Shown here: positions 6,215 to 17,000 of the stretch, piece after piece
How the letters are laid out: the number at the start of each line of letters is the position of its first letter
Numbering within the stretch: position 1 is the stretch's first letter
Source of the DNA: an uncultured bacterium
Lineage (GTDB): Bacteria; Bacillota_I; Bacilli_A; RF39; UBA660
NCBI GenBank assembly: GCA_946560065.1
Contig: CAMNUE010000014.1
Location: forward strand, 1-64,000
Direction of reading: 5' to 3'
Length of the DNA: 64,000 bases
Position numbers and translations under genes: made by a program
Notes under the pieces: generated by a model
What the model saw: the letters and a program-made list of their open reading frames with translations, nothing else
Databases searched by the model: none
Told to the model about the DNA's origin: nothing

Positions 6215-6910
6215 ATGAAAGGCGAAGTTGAAGTAAAAGCAAAAAAGATATATCAAAGAAAACTTTTTAAGAGAATTGTTAAAATCGTTTTGTTATTGTT
6301 ATTAACTTTGGTATCAGTTATTTACTTGTTTTTATATATTGTTTATGAAGGTGGTAGATTTACTGTTACACTTGATAAGAATTTGTCTAATAGAAAAAAT
6401 GTCTATTTATCAGAAAATGGTAAACTTTCTAAAAAAACTAGAAAGTTAACTGCTGATACCATTGACTATATGGATAATATTTCGATTAAGTGGTTGCCAG
6501 CTAATATTGATTCTTTAGGTAATGGTGCACATAATGGTGATAATTATATCGCCTATACTTTCTATGTAGTTAATGCTGGAAAGGAAGCAGTTCATTATTG
6601 GTATGAAATTGATATTGATGATACTATTCGAGATGTTGATGAGGCAATTCGAATTATGGTAATAAAAAATGGTAAGAAAGTAGTCTATGCCAAAAAGAGC
6701 AAAGAGACTAACAAGGCCGAAAGGGGTACTAAGAAGTTTACTTCGAAATCAATTGCAGTTTTAGAGCAGAGAAAAAACTTTAAACCTAATGCTAAAGATA
6801 AATATACTATTGTTGTATGGATTGAAGGCGATGATTCAGAATGTAAAAATGATTTGCTTGGTGGGGAAATCAAAATGCATATGGATATTACTGAAGAACA
6901 TTTTAAGTAA
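6215..6910 (+). CDS. Membrane-anchored secreted TasA/camelysin-like protein (231 aa)
   Basis: ATG 6215 is chosen because the promoter at 6119-6147 excludes the frame opening at 6095. A basic N-terminus and one long hydrophobic helix (about residues 22-44) export a roughly 185-residue beta-rich domain. Near the C-terminus is WIEGDDSECKNDLLGGEI, a motif shared with the next protein (WIEGQDVDCEDRASGG). It probably belongs to the SipW-dependent surface protein group, but the signal lacks the usual A-x-Y motif, so it may remain anchored. It is the first gene of a pair ending at the terminator at 7956. Confidence 0.65.
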   Translation: MKGEVEVKAKKIYQRKLFKRIVKIVLLLLLTLVSVIYLFLYIVYEGGRFTVTLDKNLSNRKNVYLSENGKLSKKTRKLTADTIDYMDNISIKWLPANIDSLGNGAHNGDNYIAYTFYVVNAGKEAVHYWYEIDIDDTIRDVDEAIRIMVIKNGKKVVYAKKSKETNKAERGTKKFTSKSIAVLEQRKNFKPNAKDKYTIVVWIEGDDSECKNDLLGGEIKMHMDITEEHFK

Positions 6911-6925
6911 AAAAGGAGAGTTAAT

Positions 6926-7939
6926 ATGACAAAAAAAGAAGCTAAAAAAGACAGAAGAAGAAAAAAGATATTTATAGCTATAATAATGATTTTGTTCACT
7001 GGTATTATTTTGACAGCTAGTACTTATGCATGGTTTACAGCTAATAGAACAGTAACCGTTGAAGCTATTGATGTTAATGTTTCTACTTCTCAAGGTTTAC
7101 AAATTTCAACAGATGCTATTAACTGGAAGTCAATTGTTACAAACGAGGATATTACAGGAGTTACATGGTCAGGTGCTAGAAACCAATTACCTCAGGGAGA
7201 TGGTAAGACAGCTGTTCCAGTATCAACAGTTGCTAATGTATCAGATGGATTCATGGATATGTATAGAGGTACTATTGAATCTGATGAAGCTACTGGTACT
7301 AATTATTTAATTTCTGAAAAAAGTGAAGAAAAAAATGGTACTGAAGGAGACTTTGTTGCCTTTGATTTATTTTTCCAATCAACTGAGGCACAAAAAGTTT
7401 ATTTAACATCAAGTTCTAGAGTTACTGCTAAAGCTGCAACTACACCAACTGGTATAGAAAATGCAGCACGTGTTGCATTTATAAATGAAGGTAATGTTCC
7501 ATATGGTAGTAGTGCTGGTGATGCACAACAAATAATTGGAAATGAAAAAACATGGATTTGGGAACCTAACCAAGATACACATACTGCAGCAGCAATCGAT
7601 AATGCTCGAAATGTTTATGGTTTAACAATTGGTGCTACACATCCTAAGTTAGCTTATAAGGGTGTAATGACAACATTTACTGCAGATCAAAAAGTTACAT
7701 TAAATAACGAGGCTGAGGATAAATTTGCAGATGTTACAACTGTTGGAACAAATACAGGAACAGAGGAAGCACCTGGTATTCCTAATACAGCTTTCTTAGA
7801 AGCTTTTGATATCAAGGAAGGTGTAACTAAGGTAAGAATTTATATGTGGATTGAAGGACAAGATGTTGATTGTGAAGACCGTGCATCTGGTGGTTCAATA
7901 ACTTATAACTTACAATTTAGTATTAATGATAAAGCTTAA
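6926..7939 (+). CDS. SipW-dependent TasA-like secreted protein (337 aa)
   Basis: AAAAGGAGAG sits well placed before ATG 6926. A Lys/Arg-rich start and a hydrophobic helix (residues 15-31) end in ASTYAWFTANRTVTV, the hallmark of SipW-processed TasA and camelysin precursors. The mature part is a Thr/Ala/Gly-rich beta protein, as expected for a fibre subunit, ending with WIEGQDVDC and a beta-strand. The composition (few Cys, many Thr) suggests high expression and extracellular location. Processing by one of the SipW enzymes in this cluster is likely. A strong terminator follows, so this is the last gene of a short transcript. Confidence 0.85.
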   Translation: MTKKEAKKDRRRKKIFIAIIMILFTGIILTASTYAWFTANRTVTVEAIDVNVSTSQGLQISTDAINWKSIVTNEDITGVTWSGARNQLPQGDGKTAVPVSTVANVSDGFMDMYRGTIESDEATGTNYLISEKSEEKNGTEGDFVAFDLFFQSTEAQKVYLTSSSRVTAKAATTPTGIENAARVAFINEGNVPYGSSAGDAQQIIGNEKTWIWEPNQDTHTAAAIDNARNVYGLTIGATHPKLAYKGVMTTFTADQKVTLNNEAEDKFADVTTVGTNTGTEEAPGIPNTAFLEAFDIKEGVTKVRIYMWIEGQDVDCEDRASGGSITYNLQFSINDKA

Positions 7940-7955
7940 ACATTAAAATATAAAT

Positions 7956-7979
7956 AAGCCTTCGGTTGAAGGCTTTTTA
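7956..7979 (+). terminator. Rho-independent terminator
   Basis: AAGCCTTC (7956-7963), loop GGTT, GAAGGCTT (7968-7975), T run. Confidence 0.9.
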
Positions 7980-7996
7980 TTCTATGAGGTGAAGGT

Positions 7997-8137
7997 ATGA
8001 ATATTGAAGAAGAAATGAAGAAATTATCAGAAGAAGAACTTTTAGAATTACACACAAAAGTATTAGAACATTTAAAATACTTAAGTGGAAGCCTTATTTT
8101 GGATGGAGAAGATGGTGGTGATGATGACGATGAGTAA
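7997..8137 (+). CDS. Small acidic protein (46 aa)
   Basis: ATG 7997 follows GAGGTGAAGG. Residues 1-32 form a charged amphipathic helix (EEEMKKLSEEELLELHTKV) and the C-terminus is an Asp/Glu run (DGEDGGDDDDE). Its last codons overlap the start of the next gene by 8 nt (ATGAGTAA), which implies translational coupling. No family is recognised; it may be a small cytosolic partner of the 543-aa protein. Confidence 0.6.
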   Translation: MNIEEEMKKLSEEELLELHTKVLEHLKYLSGSLILDGEDGGDDDDE

Positions 8138-9761
8138 ATTGCCAGATATTTCAATTGTAAAAGAAATTGAAATTGATAGAAACCATATTGATAATTATCA
8201 GCTAGAGACGGATGAAGGTACTAAGAGAACTAAAGCTACATTTTATAAAAATGCCGTAGAACAAAGAAATAATTATACTAAAAAACAACAAATAATTTTC
8301 TCCAAATATAAGGTTATAATTGAAAATGAAATGGTTAAGCGAATTAAGAGATTATTACCGAAGGATAAGACTAGAAGTTATGATAAAGAACAAACTACTA
8401 TTTCTAATTTATTAAATTTAGTTAAATTGAATTCTGATATTTCTGATAGTTTTAAATTGAAAATTGATTTTATAGTTGCCTCAATAAGTGATAATACTAC
8501 TTTAGATGAGTTAAATGAGATTATTAAAAGGTTTATAGATGTTTTTATGTCTTTTGGTATAGTTTTAAAAATTGATGATTTTAAGTATACAATGTTTACT
8601 GAGAAGTATATGAATGCTTTTTTAGAAAATTCTGATTATAATAAGATGAAAGATATATTTGAAAGAATTTATTTTACTTGTCCAGAGATAAAGTTACAAT
8701 TGAAAATGAATTTGAAATGTATAATATCTGAGTATAAAAAGGAATTGAGTGTACATGCTTCTAATCTTAAACAAAAATTGTTTTTAGAGTATGAAGTTAA
8801 TTCAACAAATGTAATTGATAAATATGTGAATTATAGAAATGAAGTTGGTAGTAAAAAGGCAGAAGATGCTTTTAATAATACTAAACTTTTTCTTGATGGT
8901 AATAAAAGAATTGATGATTATCTTGAAATGGCTCCTGCAAGAACTAAGAATTATAATCTTTTTGCAATTAATGGTAATTATGATGAATTGAATAAAATTG
9001 ATAAAAAGAGTTATGATTCCGCAATTATGGGATTATATTTGACTTTGACTGAATTGAAGAAGTATTACAGATATGAATTCATAATTGAAGATTTGTTAAA
9101 AAGGTACAAAGAAAAGGATAATGTTAAGAGTTTGTTTGATGCAAAGAAAAAGGAAATTGAAAAAGAAGAGAAAAACAGATTAGTTATCTATAAAGAATAT
9201 ATTAAGGCTACTGGTGTGGGATTCTTAGCTAGAAAAAATGAAGTTAAGATGAAAAATTCTATGTTGAAAATGAATGAACAAATAAAGAAATTAAATCTTT
9301 TGTATGAAGAATTCTATGATTTAGAAATTACCAATAATTTGAATAAATTAAATGATTCTTCAAGTATTTATGATTTGTTGATGATGAGTTTATCTTCATT
9401 TGATTTTTTAGAAGAAAAATTTACTAATAATGAAGAATTTAATAATATTTCTTTAGAAGAGTGTGTTGAAGAGTACTTTAAATTTATTTTTAACCCTAAC
9501 AATATTTTTTTGCGAAAAGTTAATGTTTTAGTAGAATATAATATAGCAGAAATTGTTTCTGATAAATATCGATTACTTAATTTGAATGTTACTGAAGAAA
9601 TGGTTAATAAAGAAAATATAGATAGTACTATGGAAAGTGTTGGTTTTATAAATTTGATTCAGAATATTGAAAAATCAGATATAAGTCTTGAAAAGATTAA
9701 GAATTTGGATGAAATGTTAAATATAGTTTATCCAGATGGAAGAATTCTTGAGTTAATATAG
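8130..9761 (+). CDS. Large unknown cytosolic helical protein (543 aa)
   Basis: The start is ATG 8130, inside ATGAGTAA overlapping the preceding small gene. The upstream in-frame extension to 8085 duplicates that gene's sequence in another frame and is rejected. There is no signal peptide or membrane segment; it is Lys/Glu/Asn-rich and almost entirely predicted helical. No known motif is seen. A central segment (NYTKKQQIIFSKYK) and a C-terminal half with regular charged helices suggest a scaffold or repeat-helix protein. It lies between two SipW genes. Its function is unknown but context links it to surface-protein export. Confidence 0.65.
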   Translation: MSKLPDISIVKEIEIDRNHIDNYQLETDEGTKRTKATFYKNAVEQRNNYTKKQQIIFSKYKVIIENEMVKRIKRLLPKDKTRSYDKEQTTISNLLNLVKLNSDISDSFKLKIDFIVASISDNTTLDELNEIIKRFIDVFMSFGIVLKIDDFKYTMFTEKYMNAFLENSDYNKMKDIFERIYFTCPEIKLQLKMNLKCIISEYKKELSVHASNLKQKLFLEYEVNSTNVIDKYVNYRNEVGSKKAEDAFNNTKLFLDGNKRIDDYLEMAPARTKNYNLFAINGNYDELNKIDKKSYDSAIMGLYLTLTELKKYYRYEFIIEDLLKRYKEKDNVKSLFDAKKKEIEKEEKNRLVIYKEYIKATGVGFLARKNEVKMKNSMLKMNEQIKKLNLLYEEFYDLEITNNLNKLNDSSSIYDLLMMSLSSFDFLEEKFTNNEEFNNISLEECVEEYFKFIFNPNNIFLRKVNVLVEYNIAEIVSDKYRLLNLNVTEEMVNKENIDSTMESVGFINLIQNIEKSDISLEKIKNLDEMLNIVYPDGRILELI

Positions 9762-9765
9762 AAGA

Positions 9766-9792
9766 GAAGCTTTTAATAAGTTTTCTTTTTTT
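9766..9792 (+). terminator. Possible Rho-independent terminator
   Basis: AGAAGCTT and AAGTTTTCT form an imperfect stem, followed by a T-rich run. Confidence 0.45.
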
Positions 9793-9813
9793 GTCGAATT
9801 TTAATATTCGTTG

Positions 9814-9822
9814 TGTTATAAT
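9814..9822 (+). promoter_or_regulatory. Extended -10 promoter before sipW copy 2
   Basis: TGTTATAAT, 30 bp before the start codon. A TTGTCG at 9791-9796 is 20 bp upstream, too far for a good -35, so this is called as an extended -10 promoter. Confidence 0.5.
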
Positions 9823-9852
9823 AAATTAAAAAGAATAGATGGTGTGGTGAAG

Positions 9853-11070
9853 ATGATGATAAGAAAGGTAATTAAGTATATGACTTCTTTCTTTCTAATT
9901 TTATTAGTAAGTTTGTGTATTTATACTTTTGTAGTTACTGATATTATGAAGAAAGATTATGTTAATGTGTTTGGTTATACTTACTTTGTTGTTGCAACAG
10001 GTAGTATGTCTGGAACTATAGAAGTTGATGATATAATATTGGTTAAGATAACAGATAAAGTAAAAATAGGTGATATTGTTACATATAAGAATTCAGATAA
10101 GGATATTATTACTCATAGACTTGTAGATACTAGTGGAAATAAATATATATGTCAGGGTGATGCGAATAATTCTCCGGACGATCCAATTACTAAAAGCCAA
10201 ATAATTGGTACAGTAAAGACTATTGTTTCTCCAAGTTTTATTCTTAAATCGATTGCTATATTCTTAATTTTGTTTATATTCTTATCGTTAGTAAATTTTG
10301 ACAAAATAATCAAAAAATATGTTGTCAATGATGATACTTATAATAAGAAGTTGCCTGATGAGATATTTGCTAATCCTAATCCTAAAACTGAAGAACCATC
10401 TAGTGGACTTACAGTTACTATTGCTTTTAATGAGATGGAAAAATTAAATAAGGCTCATGAAAAGGAACTTGAAAAAGAAGAAGAAATTGAAGTTTTGGAT
10501 TTTGATGAGTATTTAGATAATATAGTTTCAAAGAAAAAGCAAAAAAGAAGTAACGAAAAAGAAACTATAGATTTGGTTGTCTCAATATTAAAGTGTAAGA
10601 ATAACAAAGTTACTAAGGCTAGAATGAATAAGAAATGGTTGACTAAGTATCAATTTGTTTATAAATTGTGTCATTTATTACTTGCTAATGATACTGAAGG
10701 TTTAGTTGAAGAGATTAACACACCTCCATTTAAAGAAATATATGATTATGATTTAGAGAGAGTTGGTTTAACAGAGACAATTAGAAATAAGATATATGAA
10801 ATGCCAATATATGTATTTTTACGTATTTTAGCTTATACAACTCTATATAATGATGATGAATTATTTGATGGTGTTTATAAAATATTAAAATATAAAGTAA
10901 TGATTGATAAGAACAATTATTTTAAGGAAATTAAGAAAAATGATTCTTATAGTATAAAACAAATTAAAACTTTAGTGGCTTTTATGAAGAAAGTCTCTAA
11001 TAAATTTGATGAGAAAAACGTGTTTGATTTAGATAAAATAGAGAGAATGGTTAAAATTAAGAACTATTAA
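9853..11070 (+). CDS. sipW: SipW-type signal peptidase with C-terminal cytosolic extension (405 aa)
   Basis: ATG 9853 (or the adjacent 9856) follows GGTGTGGTGAAG; the longer frame begins inside the promoter. Two membrane helices (about 10-30 and 131-148) flank an S26B domain with Ser51 in VATGSMSG, His88 in IITHRL and the GDANNSPDDP loop, so it should be catalytically competent. It should cleave TasA/camelysin-like precursors outside the membrane. Unlike normal SipW (about 190 aa), a cytosolic region of roughly 240 residues follows, with an acidic linker and a helical domain of unknown type. That domain may couple processing to cytosolic partners. It is followed at close range by the giant surface-protein gene. 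Confidence 0.85.
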   Translation: MMIRKVIKYMTSFFLILLVSLCIYTFVVTDIMKKDYVNVFGYTYFVVATGSMSGTIEVDDIILVKITDKVKIGDIVTYKNSDKDIITHRLVDTSGNKYICQGDANNSPDDPITKSQIIGTVKTIVSPSFILKSIAIFLILFIFLSLVNFDKIIKKYVVNDDTYNKKLPDEIFANPNPKTEEPSSGLTVTIAFNEMEKLNKAHEKELEKEEEIEVLDFDEYLDNIVSKKKQKRSNEKETIDLVVSILKCKNNKVTKARMNKKWLTKYQFVYKLCHLLLANDTEGLVEEINTPPFKEIYDYDLERVGLTETIRNKIYEMPIYVFLRILAYTTLYNDDELFDGVYKILKYKVMIDKNNYFKEIKKNDSYSIKQIKTLVAFMKKVSNKFDEKNVFDLDKIERMVKIKNY

Positions 11071-11089
11071 TATGGAGGAAGTGAGAAGT

Positions 11090-14000
11090 ATGTTAAGACA
11101 AAAATTAGATACCAAAAAACTAATTTTTAATATTTCTCTTGCACTTCTATCATTAATAGTTTTTTTTGCTATTTATATGTTAGTTACTGGTAGATTAACT
11201 TTAGGTGCTTATAATAAAACGTGGGATGGAGTTAGTGTAGCACTAAATTTTGAAACTGGTAATGGTAATTATGATAATCCTTATGTTATAAAGACTGAGG
11301 AGGAGTTTATATATTTTAAAAAGTTGATTGAAAGTGATGAATATTTAAATTATCAAAATAAATATTATGTTTTGGGAAATGATCTTGATTTCGGAAATAA
11401 TAGTATTTCTAGTATAGGTATATCTGTATCTGGAGATGAAAGGGTTTTTAAAGGGCATTTAGATGGTGCAGGATATAGTTTAAATAATCTTAATGTAAGT
11501 AGTAGTTTGTTTGGGGATACTAGTTATTATGGATTGTTTGCTAAAACAGTAAATGCTACTGTTGAAAATCTTAATATTAATAATCTTACTATTGAGCCCA
11601 AAGAAGAAAATGGTAAAGTAGTTATTGGAACACTTGTTGGAGATAGTTCTGTTTATCAAGAAAGTGATGATAGTGAACCTAGTGAGCTTAGTAGTTTTAA
11701 AAATATTTCGATAAGTGATTTTAGCATTAAGCTTAGTGATAAGATGACTGGTAGTGTTAATGCTACTGGATTTATTAATAATATTTCAAAGAATACAGTA
11801 ATTAATAATATATATTTGAAAGGTAGTATTACTGGTAATCGAGATAGTGATTTATTGGCAAATGTTAGTATTAAGTCTTTGAGTGATACTAGTAACATTA
11901 TTTGTGATGTTTTGAGTTCTACTGATAAATTATATTTAGAAAAAGTAGACGGTGTATTGTTTGAAAATAATTATGTTAAGAAAGATGGTAAGTTTTACTT
12001 AGATAATAGTGAAGTATCTTTTGATGAGATATTAAATAAATTTAATACAACTGATGATTATTATTGGGATTTTATTGATGGAGTATTTGTCTTTAAGAAG
12101 AAGGAAAAGATAGTTCCTAAGAATGATTCTACTTCAAAGAGTTTTTCATTTTCAATGTCTAGAAGTGGAAATATTCCAGTACATGCATCTGGTTTAGGTA
12201 CTACTGCTGATGATAGAGATACTATTTATATTAATGATTTGGATAGTGATTATAATTATTATTCAGGTCTTAATTATATAGATTATCGTGATATTAATAG
12301 TTTACCTGAAACTGTTGGTGTTAATAGAAATTTATATAATAATGGAAATCTTGTAAAAGTCTATATTAAGTATGATGGTACTGATTTGAATGATAGTAAT
12401 TTAGTTGGTACTGTAAGTACTACTGAGAGGATTTCTAAATTTATATATTATAAATATTTTGTTATCGAGAATGGTTATGTTAATTTAGAACTTATTGATA
12501 ATCCATATGCTAATAGGCCAAATGATAGTTATTTTCAAGGTTGGGCTACTGATTATCCTGGAGTTGTTATCTCGCATAATTCTGATGAATATCTTAGGTA
12601 TGCTAAAATACCAGTAATTGCTGGTACAAGTGAAATTAGTATTACTTTTAATGCTATTTGGGGTCAAGGAAATACATATATCTTAAATCAAAATCCGGAC
12701 TGGAGTGATATAAGTGATAATTTAGATGAAGCTGGTATTGTTTCGGTTGCTGAAAAAACTTATGAGCCTGCGCTTGATAGTGTTTATATTAGTGAAACTG
12801 TTGCGTATCGAGGATATTATCCTGATGGGGCTAAGAGTACAACTAATGGTAATTTATCTGGACGCTGTACTTCTTGGCGAGGATGTTCATATTATATACT
12901 TAATGGTAATAAGAAATATAGTAGTTCAGAGACTTATTATGAGTTACTTAACAATAGGTTTTATGAGGTAAAATTAAAAGAAACAATTGCGAATAATTTT
13001 CCACAAGGTTATAATATGGCTGGCTATTTTAGAAAGATGCATTTTAATTCTAATCAAAATGTATCTGGTTATTATGATGGCTCTGGTAACATTCAAAGTG
13101 GGTCTTGTAGTTCTTATAGTGGGTGTGATTATTATAAATTATTACAATATTATGATGAAGACGGAAATGTTAATTTATCTTCAGAAAACGAAGAGCTTTA
13201 TCGTTTAGTTACAAGAGATACTAATATTGTTGTCTTAACTGAAAATATAAATAATTATTATGCAGAGAATGTTACTCCTTCGGTTCCTTTAACATTAACA
13301 GGAATTAATAATGGTAATTTTTATGATACTTCTTATTCTTTACAAAGTGCTTATGTAAAACCAACTGCGGATTTGAGGATTGAATATATTACTATGAATA
13401 GTACTACTACAGAATATACAAATCAGGAGAATATACCTCTTGGTGCAGCTTCTAGTCAAAAAATTTATGGTAATTGGCATAATTTGAAGATTGGACGTGG
13501 AATGAAACATACAGGTAATTATTTTACAGCAGGTGTTATTCTTGCTGGTAGTAATAGTACTACTGGTTCTTCTTCAAATATTACGAAATACAGAACGATA
13601 GTTGAATCTGGTTATTATAATTTTGGAACTCTTTCAAATAGTGGTACATCTAGATATTCTTCGATTAGTGGAAACTCCTATGTTGATGGAACAATGGTTT
13701 GGGGATGTGACTACGATAGAATAACTGATGAAACTACAGATAATTTAGCTGTTTCTTTTGCATTCTCAGGAACTTGGAGTGGAAATATTAGAACTGTTGA
13801 TGATGGTGTTGCTTTTCATACAATTATAAAAAGTGGGCGATATGGTACTGGTAGGCATGATTATACTACGGGTGTTTATGTTAGCGGTCGTAATTATGGA
13901 AAAATGGAGGCTGCTAGTGAAATTATAGTTGAAGGTGGTTGGATTTATAACTTGATAGGTGGTCCAGCATCATATGAAAATAGGTCTACTAAGAACGAAG

Positions 14001-17000
14001 TTTATATTAATATGAAAGGTGGGCAGGTTGATTATATTTTTGGTGGAGCTGGTCTTTCAGAAACATATGGTAATAGAATAATTTCAGTTACTGGAGGGCA
14101 AGTAAATTATAGTGTTTTTGGTGGTAGTAACGGTTCTAGTAGCACAAATGGTGGTGCTGATGGAAAAATCAAAGGGTCCTCTCTTATTTATATAGGTGGA
14201 AACGCTATTATTGGTGATGCTAACTTAGTTAGTTCAGGAACTAGTATTTTTGGGGCTGAAGCTGGAAGTGTTTTTGGAATTGGAAATGGAAAGTCAAATA
14301 ATGAAAGTATTGGGTCAATGAAAGAATCACATATCATAATTGATGGAGGAGCACAAGTAAAAAGAAATGTTTATGGTGGTGGAAACTATGGTTATGTAGG
14401 TCATTCTTCGTTTTCAACAACGTTATCAAAGATTGATATTATTGGTGGTACTGTTGATGGAGCTGTTTATGGTGGCGGTAATAACAATGGTTCTGGAACT
14501 TCATCTATTTCCTCAGAAGTGCAAATTAACATGACTGGTGGACAAGTTGGTTATGTTTATGGTGGTTCTAGATCAAAAGGAACTGTTTATGGTTCTACTA
14601 CTGTTAATGTTACTAAAGGTAGAGTTCTTCATGATGTTTATGGTGGTGGAGAAGGTGGATATACTGATAGTACTAGGCCGGGAACTTATATTAGAAATAA
14701 TGTTTCAGTTGTAATTGGTAATACTAATGCTTTAAATACTGATTTAAAAATAGATGGAAACGTTTATGGTGGAAGTGCGTTTGGTTCTGTTAATACCACT
14801 AATCAAACTGCAACAACTTCATCTAGTACTACAAAGGTTACAGTTAATAGTGGTGTAGTTTCTAAGAGCGTTTTTGGTGGAGCAAAAGGAGATAATAGTT
14901 TTACTCCTAAAGTAGTTGGAGATATAGAAGTTAATATTAAAGGTGGTTCTATTGGAAATGTCTTTGGAGGTATGGATGCTTCTGGAAAACCTAGTAATGG
15001 TGATATTGTTTACCTAAATGGTGGTGTTATTGGAAATGCTTATGGAGGCGGAAATAATGCCAGTCAAGATGTTACTAATATATTTTTACAGGGTTCTGCT
15101 GTAAATGAATTGTTTGGTGGTTCTAATTTACTTGGAACAGTTAATGAGTCTAATGTTAAATTTACTTCTGGAGATGTTAATAATATATATGGTGGTAATA
15201 ATAAAGCTGGTTCAACAGTCAATACTAATGTTACTGTTCAACGAGTAACTACTAATATTTTAGGAACAGGAGCTGCTACTGAGGGAATAATTGCTGGAGA
15301 TATTTATGGAGGCGGAAATGAAGCTGAGTCTACTAATTCTAATGTCTTAATAGAAGATTCAACTGTAAATGATGTTTATGGTGGAGGAAATAAGGCAGGT
15401 CTTACGAAGTCTTTGATTAATTTAAATGTAGTTTCTGCCAATAATATTTTTGGAGGTTCTAATGTTTCTGGAAATATTCAGACTACTAATGTTAATGTTA
15501 AAGCGAATAAAATAGGTAGTGTTTATGGAGGAAATAACAAAGGTGGAGAATCTAGTGTAACAAATGTTGATATTGCATCAGGAGAAATTGGAAATGTTTA
15601 TGGTGGGGGAGACAGTACTAAGTCTGGTGTGTCTAATGTTACTATAAATGATGGGAAAATAACTAATGTTTATGGAGGCGGAAATGGTGGTGTAGATGAA
15701 TCGGGAACACCATTACCAGCTGGAGTATCTACTTCTAATGTTGATATTTATGGTGGAGAAGTAGTGAATGCTTTTGGAGGTTCAAATACTTCTGGTGATC
15801 TTGATACTTCAAATGTTTATGTCGGTGGAAAAAGACCAATTGAATTAAAGATTGACTATAGTAAACGTGCTCCAGGATATTATCCTTCCTCAACTAAGCC
15901 TACTTATGCTCAGGTCAGTGTGGAAGTTATTAATAAGACTGATGTTGAAATTAGTGATTGGAATGTTGTGTTGAATGTTCCTAAAAGTGAAATCTTTAAA
16001 AATGATTCTTACAGTAATATAGATATTGATGAAGATACCTTTATTGTTAATTCGATTAATAAATATTATGGTAATAATACTTTACCAGTTGGTGGAAGTT
16101 ATACATTTGATTTTGAAATTTTATCCGATACTGCATTAGCTGATTTTGATGTCACTGGAAGTGTTGAAACAAGTTATTCTACTTCGTGTAGTGCAAATGT
16201 TAATACTGTCTATGGTGGAAATAACAAAGGTGGTGTAACTAGTGTTGCTAATGTTTTAGCAAATAGTGGAGTTATTGGTTCAATTTATGGTGGTGGAAAT
16301 GAGGCTGTCGTAGGTAAAACTAATGTTGATGTTAATAAGGCTATGGTTACAGATATTTATGGTGGCGGTAATGCTGCGGGAATTAGACATGGTACTTTCT
16401 TAAATATTGATAATGCTGCTATAAAAGGAAATGTTTTTGGTGGTGGAAATGAAGGTATTGTTGAAGATAGTACAGAAGTCTTTGTAACGGATGCTTCAAT
16501 TGATGGAAATGTTTATGCAGGAGGAAATGGTGCAACAGCTGTTGTTTATAAAAATTCTTCTATCATAATAGATGGTAATACAATAATTGGAACAGAGGAT
16601 TCTGAAGCGCCAAATACAGGTTGTGTTTTTGGTTCCGGAAATGCGGCTGCGACAGGATTGGAAGAAAATGATGATTCGAATGCTTCGGTTAAAATAGTTG
16701 GTGGCTACATTTATGGGAATGTTTATGGTGGAGCTAAAATGTCGTTTGTTTATGGAACCACTGAGATTGATATCGGTACTAATGCAGTTAATCTAAAAAA
16801 GATTACAGAAGATGGAATAACTATTAAGGGTACTGTTTTTGGTGGAGGAGAATCTAACGCTAATGGTGATGAACACTTTGACTGGGACTTTATTGCTGTA
16901 ACTCAAGGAATTAATGTCAATATAAATGGAAACGGTTATATTGATAGAGGTCATGATTTTGTAATTAATGGTAGTATTTTTGGTTCTGGAAATGCTTCTT

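Noticed and set aside
12726..13208. Overlapping + strand frames inside the giant surface gene
   Set aside because: Lie in other frames of a long continuous gene, hydrophobic low-complexity translations, no ribosome sites.
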